From Dyadobacter chenhuakuii (lineage in GTDB: Bacteria; Bacteroidota; Bacteroidia; Cytophagales; Spirosomataceae): 64,000 nt of DNA. The notes under the pieces were generated by a model, which worked only from the letters and a program-made list of their open reading frames with translations, did not search any database and had not been told where the DNA came from. Positions within the stretch are counted from its first letter, which is position 1. Each line of letters opens with the position of its first letter. The position numbers and the translations under genes are program-made. Positions 8,508 to 16,885 of this stretch are shown in pieces. The stretch covers positions 1,860,001-1,924,000 of the forward strand of contig NZ_CP098805.1 of the NCBI RefSeq assembly GCF_023821985.2, given 5' to 3'.

Positions 8508-10898
8508 TTGACAAAATCTCTCCCAGTCCTTCCACTTTTATTTATAATGCTGCTTTTTATGCGGTTGCCAGCGGCTGGTCAGGAAACAACTGTTATTTCC
8601 GGAATTGTACAGGATGGTCAGGGAAATCCTTTACCCGGCGCCTCTGTAACTGTGATGAACACAGTTAACGGCACGCTAACTGACAGCCTTGGCGCATTCC
8701 GGATTACAGTGCCTGCTATGGAGTCGTATAAAATTGACATACAACACATTGGCTTTAAAAAACTAACGCGCACTATTGCCCAGAAAGACATCAGAAAAGG
8801 CAGTATTACTTTCACATTGCTCGACGACCAAACCCAGCTTTCGGAGGTGCAGGTGATGGGGCAATCCGAAACCCAGCAAGCAAAACTGCAACCGATCAAG
8901 GCCGAGGTGATCAATACCAAAGCAGTTCAGCAGCAACCTTCATCATTGGTTGAACTCATGAACCGCTCGGCGGGGATCCGCATCCGACAAACAGGTGGAC
9001 TAGGTTCCAATTCCGGACTCATGATGAATGGTTTTCAGGATCGCGCCATCAAAAATTTCCGTGACGGCATTCCGCTTGATTATCTGGGCGCTGGATACAA
9101 CATTTCGCTCGTGCCGGTGAATATGCTCGAACGCGTGGAAGTGTATAAAGGTGTACTACCGACTGCGTTAGGCGCAGACGCGTTGGGCGGGGCGGTGAAT
9201 ATGGTTACCAAAAAGTCGCTTTACCGTTATGCGGAAGCATCTTATGAAATTGCCTCCTTTAACACCCACCGGGCATCATTAAACGCATTATACAGCGACA
9301 CGACCCGCCACTTTTTCGTGGGCGCAGACGCATTTCTAAACCGCTCCGATAACAATTACAAAGTGGATGTGACTGTTACAGACCAGGAAACAGCTGCACG
9401 TACGCCGGCCACAGTGCGTTTGTTCCACAATCAGTTTACCAACTATTATACAGAAGGTTATGCAGGATTGACCAATTTAAGCTGGGTTGATGAGCTTCGC
9501 GTGGGCGTGACCTGGTTTCACATTAACAGGCAGAATCAATATGGCGCAAGCATGTCGCAGCCATTTGGCGCGTCGGTTAGCAGGCAGCATTCGGTGATTC
9601 CCACGCTTCGCTATCGCAAGAAGTTTGGCCGGCTTGGGATTGATCAGTTCCTCACCGCCAGCAACATTCATACTGCGCAAGTCGACACAGCAAGAGGCAC
9701 TTACGACTGGTATGGCAGGTTTATTCCCAGTCCTTCCCGCCTGGGCGAAATTTCAATGCAGGGAAGCTTGTCCGACATAAAATTCTCCTATTTCACTTCA
9801 CGGACCCATTTGAGCTATCAAGCTGCGGAAAATCATCTTGTGGAATTTAATGTGGTTTCTACGAACATTGGTCGCACCGGAACCGACCCGATGGGGTTAA
9901 CATTGCCTGGGACCGGCCAGGATATTTTATCACTTCCTGCCAAATACTACAAAATTATCGGCGCTGCGGGCGTTCAATCCGTTTTCCTGAACGGGAAACT
10001 TACCAACAACCTGATTGCGAAATTCTTTCATTACAATACGTCAACCATCAATGTTGACATGTACGGAACTGCGCTTGGCGAACACAGGTCTACTTCGGAA
10101 AATAGCTTCGGCATTGCGGAAGCAGTGAAGTTTGCATTGACAGGCAATACTTTTTTGCGGTTTTCGGCGGAGGCTGCTACACGCTTGCCTGAGCAGGATG
10201 AAATGTTTGGGGACGGGAATTTCCATCGCTCCAATTTCCTGCTCACACCCGAGAAAAGCACCAATATCAATCTGGGCTTCCGGACAGAAAAAAGAAATGC
10301 TTACAGCCTGGAAGTCAACACTTTTTACCGCATTACCAAAGATCTGATCCTGAAAGTCCCGATTGATTTTTTGTTTACCCAAAACCAAAATGTTGAAAAT
10401 GTAAAAGGACTTGGCCTTGAAGCTGACTTAACCGTGTCCCTGAATCGCTGGCTGCGGGCGAACGGCAATTTCACTTACCAGGATTTCCGCCTGTTTAACA
10501 CGCAAAACCGGCAGACTGAAAAGGCCAGGCTGCGCAATACGCCCTATTTCTTTGCTAACCTGGGTTTGAACAGCACGCTTAACCACATTGGGAACAACGG
10601 GAAAATCCACCTGTATTACTTCTTCACATTTGTACGGGAATATTACCTGAATTACGTCCCCAAAAACCTCGAACCCGACGGTTTCCTGGGGTTATGGGGC
10701 AAAGCGAAGTTCGATGCGCCCAACATTATCCCGAACCAGGGCCTGCACTCGGCAGGGTTCACTTATCATCCCGGCGGAGAGCACTTTTCTATTGGTTTTC
10801 AGGCCAAAAACTTCCTGAATGCCCGCATCTATGACAACTTCCGCATTCAGAATGCGGGCCGCAGCTTACACTTGAAACTTAATTATACCCTCAAATAA
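8508..10898 (+). CDS. TonB-dependent siderophore receptor (XusA-like)
   Basis: This 796-residue outer-membrane receptor starts with a signal peptide, then a carboxypeptidase-regulatory-like beta domain (ISGIVQDGQGNPLPGASVTV) at about 28-110, a plug domain at about 125-235 (MLERVEVYKGVLPTALGADA, GGAVNMVTKK) and a 22-strand barrel. It ends in a typical beta strand with a terminal aromatic/hydrophobic pattern (SLHLKLNYTLK). It would import a ferric siderophore with TonB energy. The start is a TTG at 8508, used because it gives a full signal peptide (MTKSLPVLPLLF); the first ATG would cut into the hydrophobic core. It is followed 28 bases later by a DUF4374 lipoprotein and then a PepSY protein, the order of xusABC in Bacteroides. 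That context, rather than sequence detail, gives the siderophore call. Confidence 0.88.
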   Translation: MTKSLPVLPLLFIMLLFMRLPAAGQETTVISGIVQDGQGNPLPGASVTVMNTVNGTLTDSLGAFRITVPAMESYKIDIQHIGFKKLTRTIAQKDIRKGSITFTLLDDQTQLSEVQVMGQSETQQAKLQPIKAEVINTKAVQQQPSSLVELMNRSAGIRIRQTGGLGSNSGLMMNGFQDRAIKNFRDGIPLDYLGAGYNISLVPVNMLERVEVYKGVLPTALGADALGGAVNMVTKKSLYRYAEASYEIASFNTHRASLNALYSDTTRHFFVGADAFLNRSDNNYKVDVTVTDQETAARTPATVRLFHNQFTNYYTEGYAGLTNLSWVDELRVGVTWFHINRQNQYGASMSQPFGASVSRQHSVIPTLRYRKKFGRLGIDQFLTASNIHTAQVDTARGTYDWYGRFIPSPSRLGEISMQGSLSDIKFSYFTSRTHLSYQAAENHLVEFNVVSTNIGRTGTDPMGLTLPGTGQDILSLPAKYYKIIGAAGVQSVFLNGKLTNNLIAKFFHYNTSTINVDMYGTALGEHRSTSENSFGIAEAVKFALTGNTFLRFSAEAATRLPEQDEMFGDGNFHRSNFLLTPEKSTNINLGFRTEKRNAYSLEVNTFYRITKDLILKVPIDFLFTQNQNVENVKGLGLEADLTVSLNRWLRANGNFTYQDFRLFNTQNRQTEKARLRNTPYFFANLGLNSTLNHIGNNGKIHLYYFFTFVREYYLNYVPKNLEPDGFLGLWGKAKFDAPNIIPNQGLHSAGFTYHPGGEHFSIGFQAKNFLNARIYDNFRIQNAGRSLHLKLNYTLK

Positions 10899-10926
10899 AT
10901 TCCAGTTTTTTATTAAATCCAATGTT

Positions 10927-12165
10927 ATGAAAACCCCTTTATTCAAGTATCTGTTCTACTTTTTCGCTGCCTCCACATTCATCGGATGCTCGTCCGATGA
11001 CGACATTGACGGGCCGACGCCCGAGGAAAAAGACAAGTTCATATTAATGACCACCACATCGCGTTTCGATGCAGGTTTCATCACGCCGCTTAGCGGATTT
11101 CCGTCGGGAAGTATTCAAAACAACAACACAAAAACATTGCAGGTTGTAAGTGCCTTTGGTTTCCGCACTTTCAAAAACTGGCTTTTCAACCGGTCCAATG
11201 CCGCCGGCGATGTGGGTTTGCAAAAATATACGGTTAACGCTGACGGCAGCCTCAAAGATGAGGGCTTCATCGCTGGTTCCTCTCAATATCTGGTTGTAAA
11301 CGAGACTTCTGGTTATTATCTGGACGTAACGCGCGGAACGTTGAAATTACAGAAGTTCAATCCCACCACGATGTTGCGGACGGGTGAAGTGGATCTGTCT
11401 GTTGTGAAGAAAGATGGCGTTGAATATCAGGCAGTAGGCCAGCATACCATTGCTGCGAAAGAAGGGAAATTATTCGTTGGGATCACGTACGGCACCAAGA
11501 AGGATGGCGGTTATGGCGATGACGTTTTCAATGCAGTCGAATTTGCGGTGGTGGATCTGGCGACAGATAAATATGAGAAAACGATCAAATATGATGGTTT
11601 GAAGAGCATCGGCTGGGGATCATCGGGAAACAAAATGTGGTCAATCGGAGATGATGGCGCTTTATATCTTTACAGCACGGGACTGGGAAATTCTGCGTTT
11701 TCGAATCCGTCCATCATCCGTATCAAAAAGGGCGAAACCGATTTTGACAAGACCTGGGTATTTTCTACAAAAGCGCTGAAAGCGGGAAACTCCATTGCAA
11801 CAGCATTGGTAAAAGGCGGAAAATTATATTTTGAAATGGCTACGGTGCCGCTTAAAACAGACTATTCCAATCTTACCGCGAGTATTTTTGAATACTATAC
11901 TTACGATATGACTTCAAAACAGATTACTAAAATTGAAGGAATGCCGCTGCATGATTATGCATATGCTAATGAGCAGGCCATCACTGAAATTGATGGTAAA
12001 GTTTACCTGTGGGTACGGAACGGCACGGTAACAACCAGCGGCACCACCACCGTAACCACCGTGAATGAAGATGGATATTATGTTGTAGACGGCAACAAAG
12101 CAACCTCTGTGTTCAAAGTTGCTCATGACGGATCCATTCAAGGATTTGCAAAACTGAGTGAATAA
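10927..12165 (+). CDS. DUF4374 surface lipoprotein, siderophore-binding XusB-like
   Basis: The 412-residue product has a lipoprotein signal (FFAASTFIGCSSDDD, lipobox cysteine near residue 21) and an acidic linker, followed by a repeat-rich beta-propeller-like body with motifs such as FGFRTFKNWLFNRSNAAG. This is the DUF4374 family. In Bacteroides the corresponding XusB protein is a surface lipoprotein that captures foreign siderophores and hands them to XusA. Here it lies between the receptor and the PepSY gene with short gaps (28 and 28 bases), so the same job is likely. The assignment by function is inference from family and gene order. Confidence 0.82.
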   Translation: MKTPLFKYLFYFFAASTFIGCSSDDDIDGPTPEEKDKFILMTTTSRFDAGFITPLSGFPSGSIQNNNTKTLQVVSAFGFRTFKNWLFNRSNAAGDVGLQKYTVNADGSLKDEGFIAGSSQYLVVNETSGYYLDVTRGTLKLQKFNPTTMLRTGEVDLSVVKKDGVEYQAVGQHTIAAKEGKLFVGITYGTKKDGGYGDDVFNAVEFAVVDLATDKYEKTIKYDGLKSIGWGSSGNKMWSIGDDGALYLYSTGLGNSAFSNPSIIRIKKGETDFDKTWVFSTKALKAGNSIATALVKGGKLYFEMATVPLKTDYSNLTASIFEYYTYDMTSKQITKIEGMPLHDYAYANEQAITEIDGKVYLWVRNGTVTTSGTTTVTTVNEDGYYVVDGNKATSVFKVAHDGSIQGFAKLSE

Positions 12166-12193
12166 TTAATCAACCAAAACAGCATTCAACAAT

Positions 12194-13369
12194 ATGAGCT
12201 CTGTCAAAAAAATCCAGACCTGGTTCCAGATCCACAAATGGACGAGCCTGATATGCACGGCATTTTTGCTTATGCTTTGCCTTACCGGTCTTCCGCTGAT
12301 CTTCCATGAAGAAATCGAAGAGCTGGAAGGCAAGCCGCACATGGCGAAACAAGTGCCCGCAGGAACGCCCAAGGCCAGCCTGGACAAACTGGCAGAAACG
12401 GCATTGGCCACTTATTCGAAAAAGGTGATCCGTTACGTCTACTGGGATGAACATGAGCCAAACACAACCGCATTCAGTCTTTCGGATTCCATCAACGCGG
12501 CACCGGATAATTACACAACGGTGATCGTGGATGACCATACGGCTGAGGTTTTGGAAACACCCAATTATCAGGAAGGTTTCATGTATATCATGTTCCAGAT
12601 GCACGTGGATATGTTTATGGGAATCGGCGGCAAATTATTCCTCGGCGTAATGGGGTTGTTATTTATAGCAGCCATTGTCTCCGGCATCATGCTATACGGC
12701 CCGATCATGAAACGGTTTGATTTCGGTATGATCCGGACGGCGCGCTCAACCCGGCTCAAATGGCTTGACCTGCATAACTTACTTGGTGTGGTGACCATCG
12801 TATGGGGAGTTGTTGTAGGCTTTACGGGTGTTATTAACACGGCCTCGGAGATTGTGCTGGGCCTCTGGCAGCAGGGTCAGCTTGCAGAAATGACGGCGCC
12901 TTACATCACTGCATCACCCTTGTCAGGAAAATTAAGTTCAGTAGATCAGGCTGTTACATTGACCAAACAAGCAGCCCCAGGCATGGAACCGTCCCTGATC
13001 GCTTACCCCGGAACTCCGTTTTCAAGCAAACACCATTATGCAGTTTTTGTAAAAGGAAATACACCTTTGACGAAGCGCATTATTAAACCAGCTCTGATCG
13101 ATGCTAAAAAGGGAGTGCTGACGGACCTGCGCGATATGCCATGGTTTGTAAATGCCCTGTTCATTTCCCAGCCATTGCATTTTGGGGATTATGGCGGACT
13201 GCCGCTTAAAATCATCTGGGCGCTGTTTGATATTGCCACTATTGTGATCCTGGGCAGCGGATTATACTTGTGGTTTGCACGAAATAAAGCCACAAAAGCG
13301 CACATCAAAAGGCTGGACAAAAATGATACTGAAATCCTGACAGTTCAGGCGCATAGTGAAAATGTTTAA
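12194..13369 (+). CDS. PepSY-associated membrane protein, XusC-like
   Basis: This 391-residue inner-membrane protein has the PepSY_TM layout: a first helix after a basic N-terminus (WFQIHKWTSLICTAFLLMLC), a periplasmic PepSY domain, helices around 145-175 and 195-225, a second PepSY-like domain, and a final helix before a basic tail. Conserved histidines occur at HKWTS, MHVDM and LHNLLG, and such proteins may bind heme and reduce ferric siderophores at the inner membrane. It is third in the uptake operon. A small membrane protein follows 18 bases later. Confidence 0.86.
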   Translation: MSSVKKIQTWFQIHKWTSLICTAFLLMLCLTGLPLIFHEEIEELEGKPHMAKQVPAGTPKASLDKLAETALATYSKKVIRYVYWDEHEPNTTAFSLSDSINAAPDNYTTVIVDDHTAEVLETPNYQEGFMYIMFQMHVDMFMGIGGKLFLGVMGLLFIAAIVSGIMLYGPIMKRFDFGMIRTARSTRLKWLDLHNLLGVVTIVWGVVVGFTGVINTASEIVLGLWQQGQLAEMTAPYITASPLSGKLSSVDQAVTLTKQAAPGMEPSLIAYPGTPFSSKHHYAVFVKGNTPLTKRIIKPALIDAKKGVLTDLRDMPWFVNALFISQPLHFGDYGGLPLKIIWALFDIATIVILGSGLYLWFARNKATKAHIKRLDKNDTEILTVQAHSENV

Positions 13370-13387
13370 CTTCAAATGTACCGGATT

Positions 13388-13588
13388 ATGGTAAAAAGTG
13401 TTTTCTGGAAAGTCTGGGGACTTCCCATCATTATCGGAATTTTATCTGCAATAGGACTGTTATCGGCGCTCACGGGAGACGGTTTCTATGACTTGCTGTC
13501 CTGGCTTACTCTGGGCATTCCGGTGGTTCTGGCAGTTTGGTATTTGGTAAAACCAAAGAAAAACCCAACCATAGGCCGGGCTAGATAA
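13388..13588 (+). CDS. small membrane protein at the end of the siderophore operon
   Basis: A protein of about 66 residues with two membrane helices (GLPIIIGILSAIGLLSALTG and a second after a short acidic loop) and a basic C-terminus. The helices resemble the small proteins often found after PepSY genes in Bacteroidota iron uptake loci. ATG at 13388 is used; the ATG at 13376 would add four residues. A terminator follows directly, so this is the last gene of the operon. Its function is unknown; it may assist the PepSY reductase. Confidence 0.68.
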   Translation: MVKSVFWKVWGLPIIIGILSAIGLLSALTGDGFYDLLSWLTLGIPVVLAVWYLVKPKKNPTIGRAR

Positions 13589-13614
13589 ATGTTGTTCTGG
13601 CTGAAAAATAGTCG

Positions 13615-13647
13615 AATAGACTCCGCTATATCCTTGCGGGGTCTATT
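13615..13647. terminator. bidirectional terminator hairpin
   Basis: AATAGAC-CCGC at 13615-13626 pairs with GCGG-GTCTATT at 13635-13647 around a short loop, with a T-rich tail on the plus side. It separates two convergent genes. Confidence 0.72.
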
Positions 13648-13662
13648 TGCTTTATGAGGTGT

Positions 13663-14532
13663 TTAAAATAAGCTTGCGTACTCTTTGGGCATTGTCTTAA
13701 GTTCTTTGATCAGGATGTCACGATAGAATACTTCTGCGGCTTCACTTTGCAGCTGGATTTTCCCGCTGGTCATTGGCACATTCTTACCGTCCGGTGTAAT
13801 GTAACGCGAATTATTGAGCACCATAACCACGTGGCCGTTAACGATATGCAAACTTTTTCCTTCAAAGCAAATCAGTTCAAGCGTCGTCCATTCGCCAGCG
13901 GGACTTTCGTGGTTTTCAGAGCGCATGCAATAGTAATCGCTTCCTGTTTTGAATGTACCAAAGGGTTGTTTATGATCCGCAACCCGGTTCATTACGCCTT
14001 CCGAGGGAAAAGATCGAATATCGATGGCCGAATTGGCCTGGCACCAAAAATCTCCCATATGCCCTTCCATAATCTGGAATTCCTGGGAAAGCATCCATGA
14101 GCGCCAGTATTCAGCACCTGCTTCGCCATTGGAATGATATAAAATACCCGAGTCGCGGAGCTTGTCTTTTCGCGGCTCATATTTTTTCTCGCCCCACTTC
14201 ATTTGGAGTTTGAGATGGTAATTTTTGTAGGATTTTTTGGTAAACAAACAGCCGTAAGTCTCGCCGCTTACGTGTAATACCGGGGATCCGGACGTATTAT
14301 CTACTGAGAAAACCCTCCCGTTATCTTTGTTATAGCCAATGGGCGCAATGGGTTTTCCGCTCGCATCAGTTGGTACTTTTCCATTATAACCGGGCTTGTG
14401 ATTGTAGCTCAGATAATTTTCCCACTGCGAAAGGTCTTTATCAAGCATCGGGGTCCACTCGTCTGCATTACGCATGGAAAACAGAGTGCATATCGCGATT
14501 ATCGCTGTTAATGTGAGTAGTAAAGGTCTCAT
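13663..14532 (-). CDS. exported DUF1080 (3-keto-disaccharide hydrolase-like) protein
   Basis: The product (289 aa) starts with a signal peptide (LLLTLTAIIAICTLF) and then forms a concanavalin-like jelly roll of the DUF1080 family, with the family landmarks FTKKSYKNYHLKLQMKWGE, RDSGILYHSNGE and SQEFQIMEGHMGDFW, and an ending in YRDILIKEL. DUF1080 proteins are secreted or periplasmic and several act on 3-keto-glycosides or bind sugars. No partner oxidoreductase is adjacent. It is divergent from an AraC regulator with 119 bases between, which could control it. Confidence 0.86.
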   Translation of the reverse strand: MRPLLLTLTAIIAICTLFSMRNADEWTPMLDKDLSQWENYLSYNHKPGYNGKVPTDASGKPIAPIGYNKDNGRVFSVDNTSGSPVLHVSGETYGCLFTKKSYKNYHLKLQMKWGEKKYEPRKDKLRDSGILYHSNGEAGAEYWRSWMLSQEFQIMEGHMGDFWCQANSAIDIRSFPSEGVMNRVADHKQPFGTFKTGSDYYCMRSENHESPAGEWTTLELICFEGKSLHIVNGHVVMVLNNSRYITPDGKNVPMTSGKIQLQSEAAEVFYRDILIKELKTMPKEYASLF

Positions 14533-14572
14533 AATTTGATTTCGTCTGGTCGGTTGATTGGTTTTATGGACA

Positions 14573-14580
14573 CAAATTTA
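14573..14580 (-). promoter_or_regulatory. candidate -7 promoter element for the DUF1080 gene
   Basis: Read on the minus strand this is TAAATTTG, an exact TAnnTTTG match, 41 bases before the DUF1080 start. No convincing -33 element is visible. Confidence 0.4.
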
Positions 14581-14651
14581 GAAACGACTCCGCCGATCCT
14601 ATTGTAAAAATCCATTGTTAATTGGTATGTTTATGGTGTTCTTAAAACCCC

Positions 14652-15488
14652 ATGAAACGCTACGTCCTTCATTCACCATTCAGCATTTATCATTTCGAGG
14701 CCGAAACCTGGACGCACTCGGTCCATAAGCATACGTATTTTGAGATTATTTTTATACTGAAAGGAAATGGTGTCCACCATATCAATGGCAATGCGTTCCA
14801 ATATGCCGAAGGAGATGTTTTTCTGCTTGGCCCGGAGGATTTTCATCATTTCGACATTCAGGAGCCGACGGAATTCAGCTTTGTCCGTTTCAATGAGTCT
14901 ATTCAGAAGCAGCTGCCTGGCGATAAGGAGCGCCCCTGGCAGCCGGTGATCCGGAATTTGCTGAACACCTCATCGCAGAGCCGCGGATCAATTGTTACGG
15001 ATAAGCAGGAGAAACAGAAGCTGCATCATTTGCTGGCGGTCCTGGAAACAGAATCAGCCAATGACCAGTCACAGTATTTTGAGATCATCCGCGATAGTCT
15101 TATGCGCAGCATGCTCATTATCCTGGCACGCAACCTGTTCAGTCAGACGCCCGGAAAGCCCGTTACGAAGGACTCGATAGAAGCGATTTTAATGTATATC
15201 CGGCAGCACATTTACCGGCCCGAAGAACTCACTATTGAACATCTGGCCGAAACTTTCCATTATGCGCCTGCTTATATCAGCCTCTTTTTCAAGAGGCAAA
15301 CCGGCGAATCTTTAAAACAATACATTATCAAGCACAGGATCAAACTCATAGAAGCGCGCCTGCTGTACAGCCAGCTTACCCTGAGTGAAATTGCTGACGA
15401 GTTCAGCTATACGGACGAAAGCCATCTTTGTAAACAGTTCCGAAAATACACCGGCGCTACGCCGACTGCTTTCCGGATGCGGATGTGA
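14652..15488 (+). CDS. AraC family regulator with N-terminal cupin sensor domain
   Basis: This 278-residue regulator has an N-terminal cupin-like sugar-binding domain (HSVHKHTYFEIIFILKGNG, then FQYAEGDVFLLGPEDFHHF) and a C-terminal AraC domain with two helix-turn-helix units (LTIEHLAETFHYAPAYISLF and LTLSEIADEFSYTDESHLCK) ending in FRKYTGATPTAFRMRM. The layout is that of regulators of carbohydrate use that sense a small sugar. The neighbour on the other strand, a DUF1080 sugar-related protein, is the likely target. Its own stop is 15 bases from the convergent glycosyltransferase gene. Confidence 0.88.
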   Translation: MKRYVLHSPFSIYHFEAETWTHSVHKHTYFEIIFILKGNGVHHINGNAFQYAEGDVFLLGPEDFHHFDIQEPTEFSFVRFNESIQKQLPGDKERPWQPVIRNLLNTSSQSRGSIVTDKQEKQKLHHLLAVLETESANDQSQYFEIIRDSLMRSMLIILARNLFSQTPGKPVTKDSIEAILMYIRQHIYRPEELTIEHLAETFHYAPAYISLFFKRQTGESLKQYIIKHRIKLIEARLLYSQLTLSEIADEFSYTDESHLCKQFRKYTGATPTAFRMRM

Positions 15489-15502
15489 AATAATGCTGCC
15501 GT

Positions 15503-16885
15503 TCAGGTGAACTTGATTTTTTTCACGGCAAATGCAGTCATTCGCAGCAAAAGCCACCCATGCTTGAAGCGCGAAATGTTCGTTTCACCATATGTGCGGG
15601 CGCGGTAACGGATCGGGATCTCGACAAATTTCAGGTTTAACTTGGCAGCACCGAAAATCAGGTCGAAATCGCCGAACGGATCAAAATCCCCGAAATAAGC
15701 CCTGTTAGCGGCTAGTTTCAGGTAATTTTCCCTTGAAATCACTTTGGTACCACACAATGTATCCTTCAAGTTCTGGCCCAAAAGCCATGAAAATGCCAGG
15801 CTGAAAAACTTGTTACCCAGGAGGTTCAGGAAACGCATTGCCTCCTTTTCCATAGGATACACCAGCCGTGAACCATTGATATATTCCCCTTTCCCCGAAG
15901 CAATGGCATTGAAAAACTTGGGAAGTTCCTCGGGCGCTACGGTCATATCGGCATCCAGGATCATCAGAATGTCCCCGCTCGCCACGCTATAACCCTTCCT
16001 GACTGCGTCTCCCTTGCCTTTGCCCGTTTGCTGCGCCCATTTAATGTCCCTGAATCCGCTATAATGAGCGCCCAACCGCTCGATCTCAGGCCAGGTTTGG
16101 TCCGTGGAATTGCCTTCTATAAAAATCAGTTCTGTATGACGGCCCATCTCCGGTGTGCGCTGCATGAGGGCTTCAATGTTGCCTTTTTCGTTGCGGGCAG
16201 GAATAATAACGCTTACGCTCATCGCACCGGCAGGCTTTACGGGCACGCGCTCGCTCCTGGCTACCAGGCAAGTAATCAGTCCCAGGGCATTAATGATGGG
16301 CAGATTTGCTACATACCGGTTCAGGAAATCGGATAGAAAGGGAATGTATCTGGGAAAGATCATCTTCTTGTCGTGGCTGATCAGATCGAAATCCGAGAGA
16401 TTGAGGAGCGAGATAATGTCGCTGATATCTAGCCAGTTCTGACGTTTCTGGGGCATTTTCAGACCAAGCTTTTCTGCAAGGTTCAGCAATGGCCTCCATA
16501 TGAAATTGGTGGAGGTGATCACCAGGCGGGTTTGCGGAGTGAATACTTTGTGAACTGCTTCAAACACCATTTGAACGTCCCTGAAACCTCCTATTGTATC
16601 ACTGATGATCACGTAATCGAAGGTTTCGTTCAACGATAAATGTTCCGCACCCATTTCCAGATAGGTGTTGCCCGGGCGATGGATTCTGGCAAAACGGATC
16701 ATTTCGTCCGAGAGGTCAATGCCGACGCCCCTTGCCGGCCGCAGTTGTTCCAGCAGATAGCCTGTGCCGCAACCAATTTCCAGCACGGAGGATCCTTCCG
16801 GCACAATGAATTTTAAATGCTTTACCAAAGTCCGATGGTAATACGCGTTTTTTCTGATCCATTTTTCTCTTGTCTCCCCTGTCAT
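15503..16885 (-). CDS. fusion of SAM-dependent methyltransferase and family 2 glycosyltransferase
   Basis: The 460-residue protein joins two catalytic domains. Residues about 1-200 form a class I methyltransferase with motif I SSVLEIGCGTGYLLEQL and the acidic VGIDLSDEMI. From about 225 onward lies a GT2 domain of the dolichyl-phosphate mannosyltransferase type: VSVIIPARNEKGNIEALM, the metal-binding ILDADMTVAPEEL, then GKGEYINGSRLVYP and DTLCGTKVISRE. The C-terminal helix is weakly hydrophobic and may sit at the membrane. It overlaps the upstream DUF2079 gene by 4 bases, so the two are co-translated. A role in adding a sugar to a lipid carrier, and methylating it or a neighbour, is inferred. 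Confidence 0.88.
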   Translation of the reverse strand: MTGETREKWIRKNAYYHRTLVKHLKFIVPEGSSVLEIGCGTGYLLEQLRPARGVGIDLSDEMIRFARIHRPGNTYLEMGAEHLSLNETFDYVIISDTIGGFRDVQMVFEAVHKVFTPQTRLVITSTNFIWRPLLNLAEKLGLKMPQKRQNWLDISDIISLLNLSDFDLISHDKKMIFPRYIPFLSDFLNRYVANLPIINALGLITCLVARSERVPVKPAGAMSVSVIIPARNEKGNIEALMQRTPEMGRHTELIFIEGNSTDQTWPEIERLGAHYSGFRDIKWAQQTGKGKGDAVRKGYSVASGDILMILDADMTVAPEELPKFFNAIASGKGEYINGSRLVYPMEKEAMRFLNLLGNKFFSLAFSWLLGQNLKDTLCGTKVISRENYLKLAANRAYFGDFDPFGDFDLIFGAAKLNLKFVEIPIRYRARTYGETNISRFKHGWLLLRMTAFAVKKIKFT

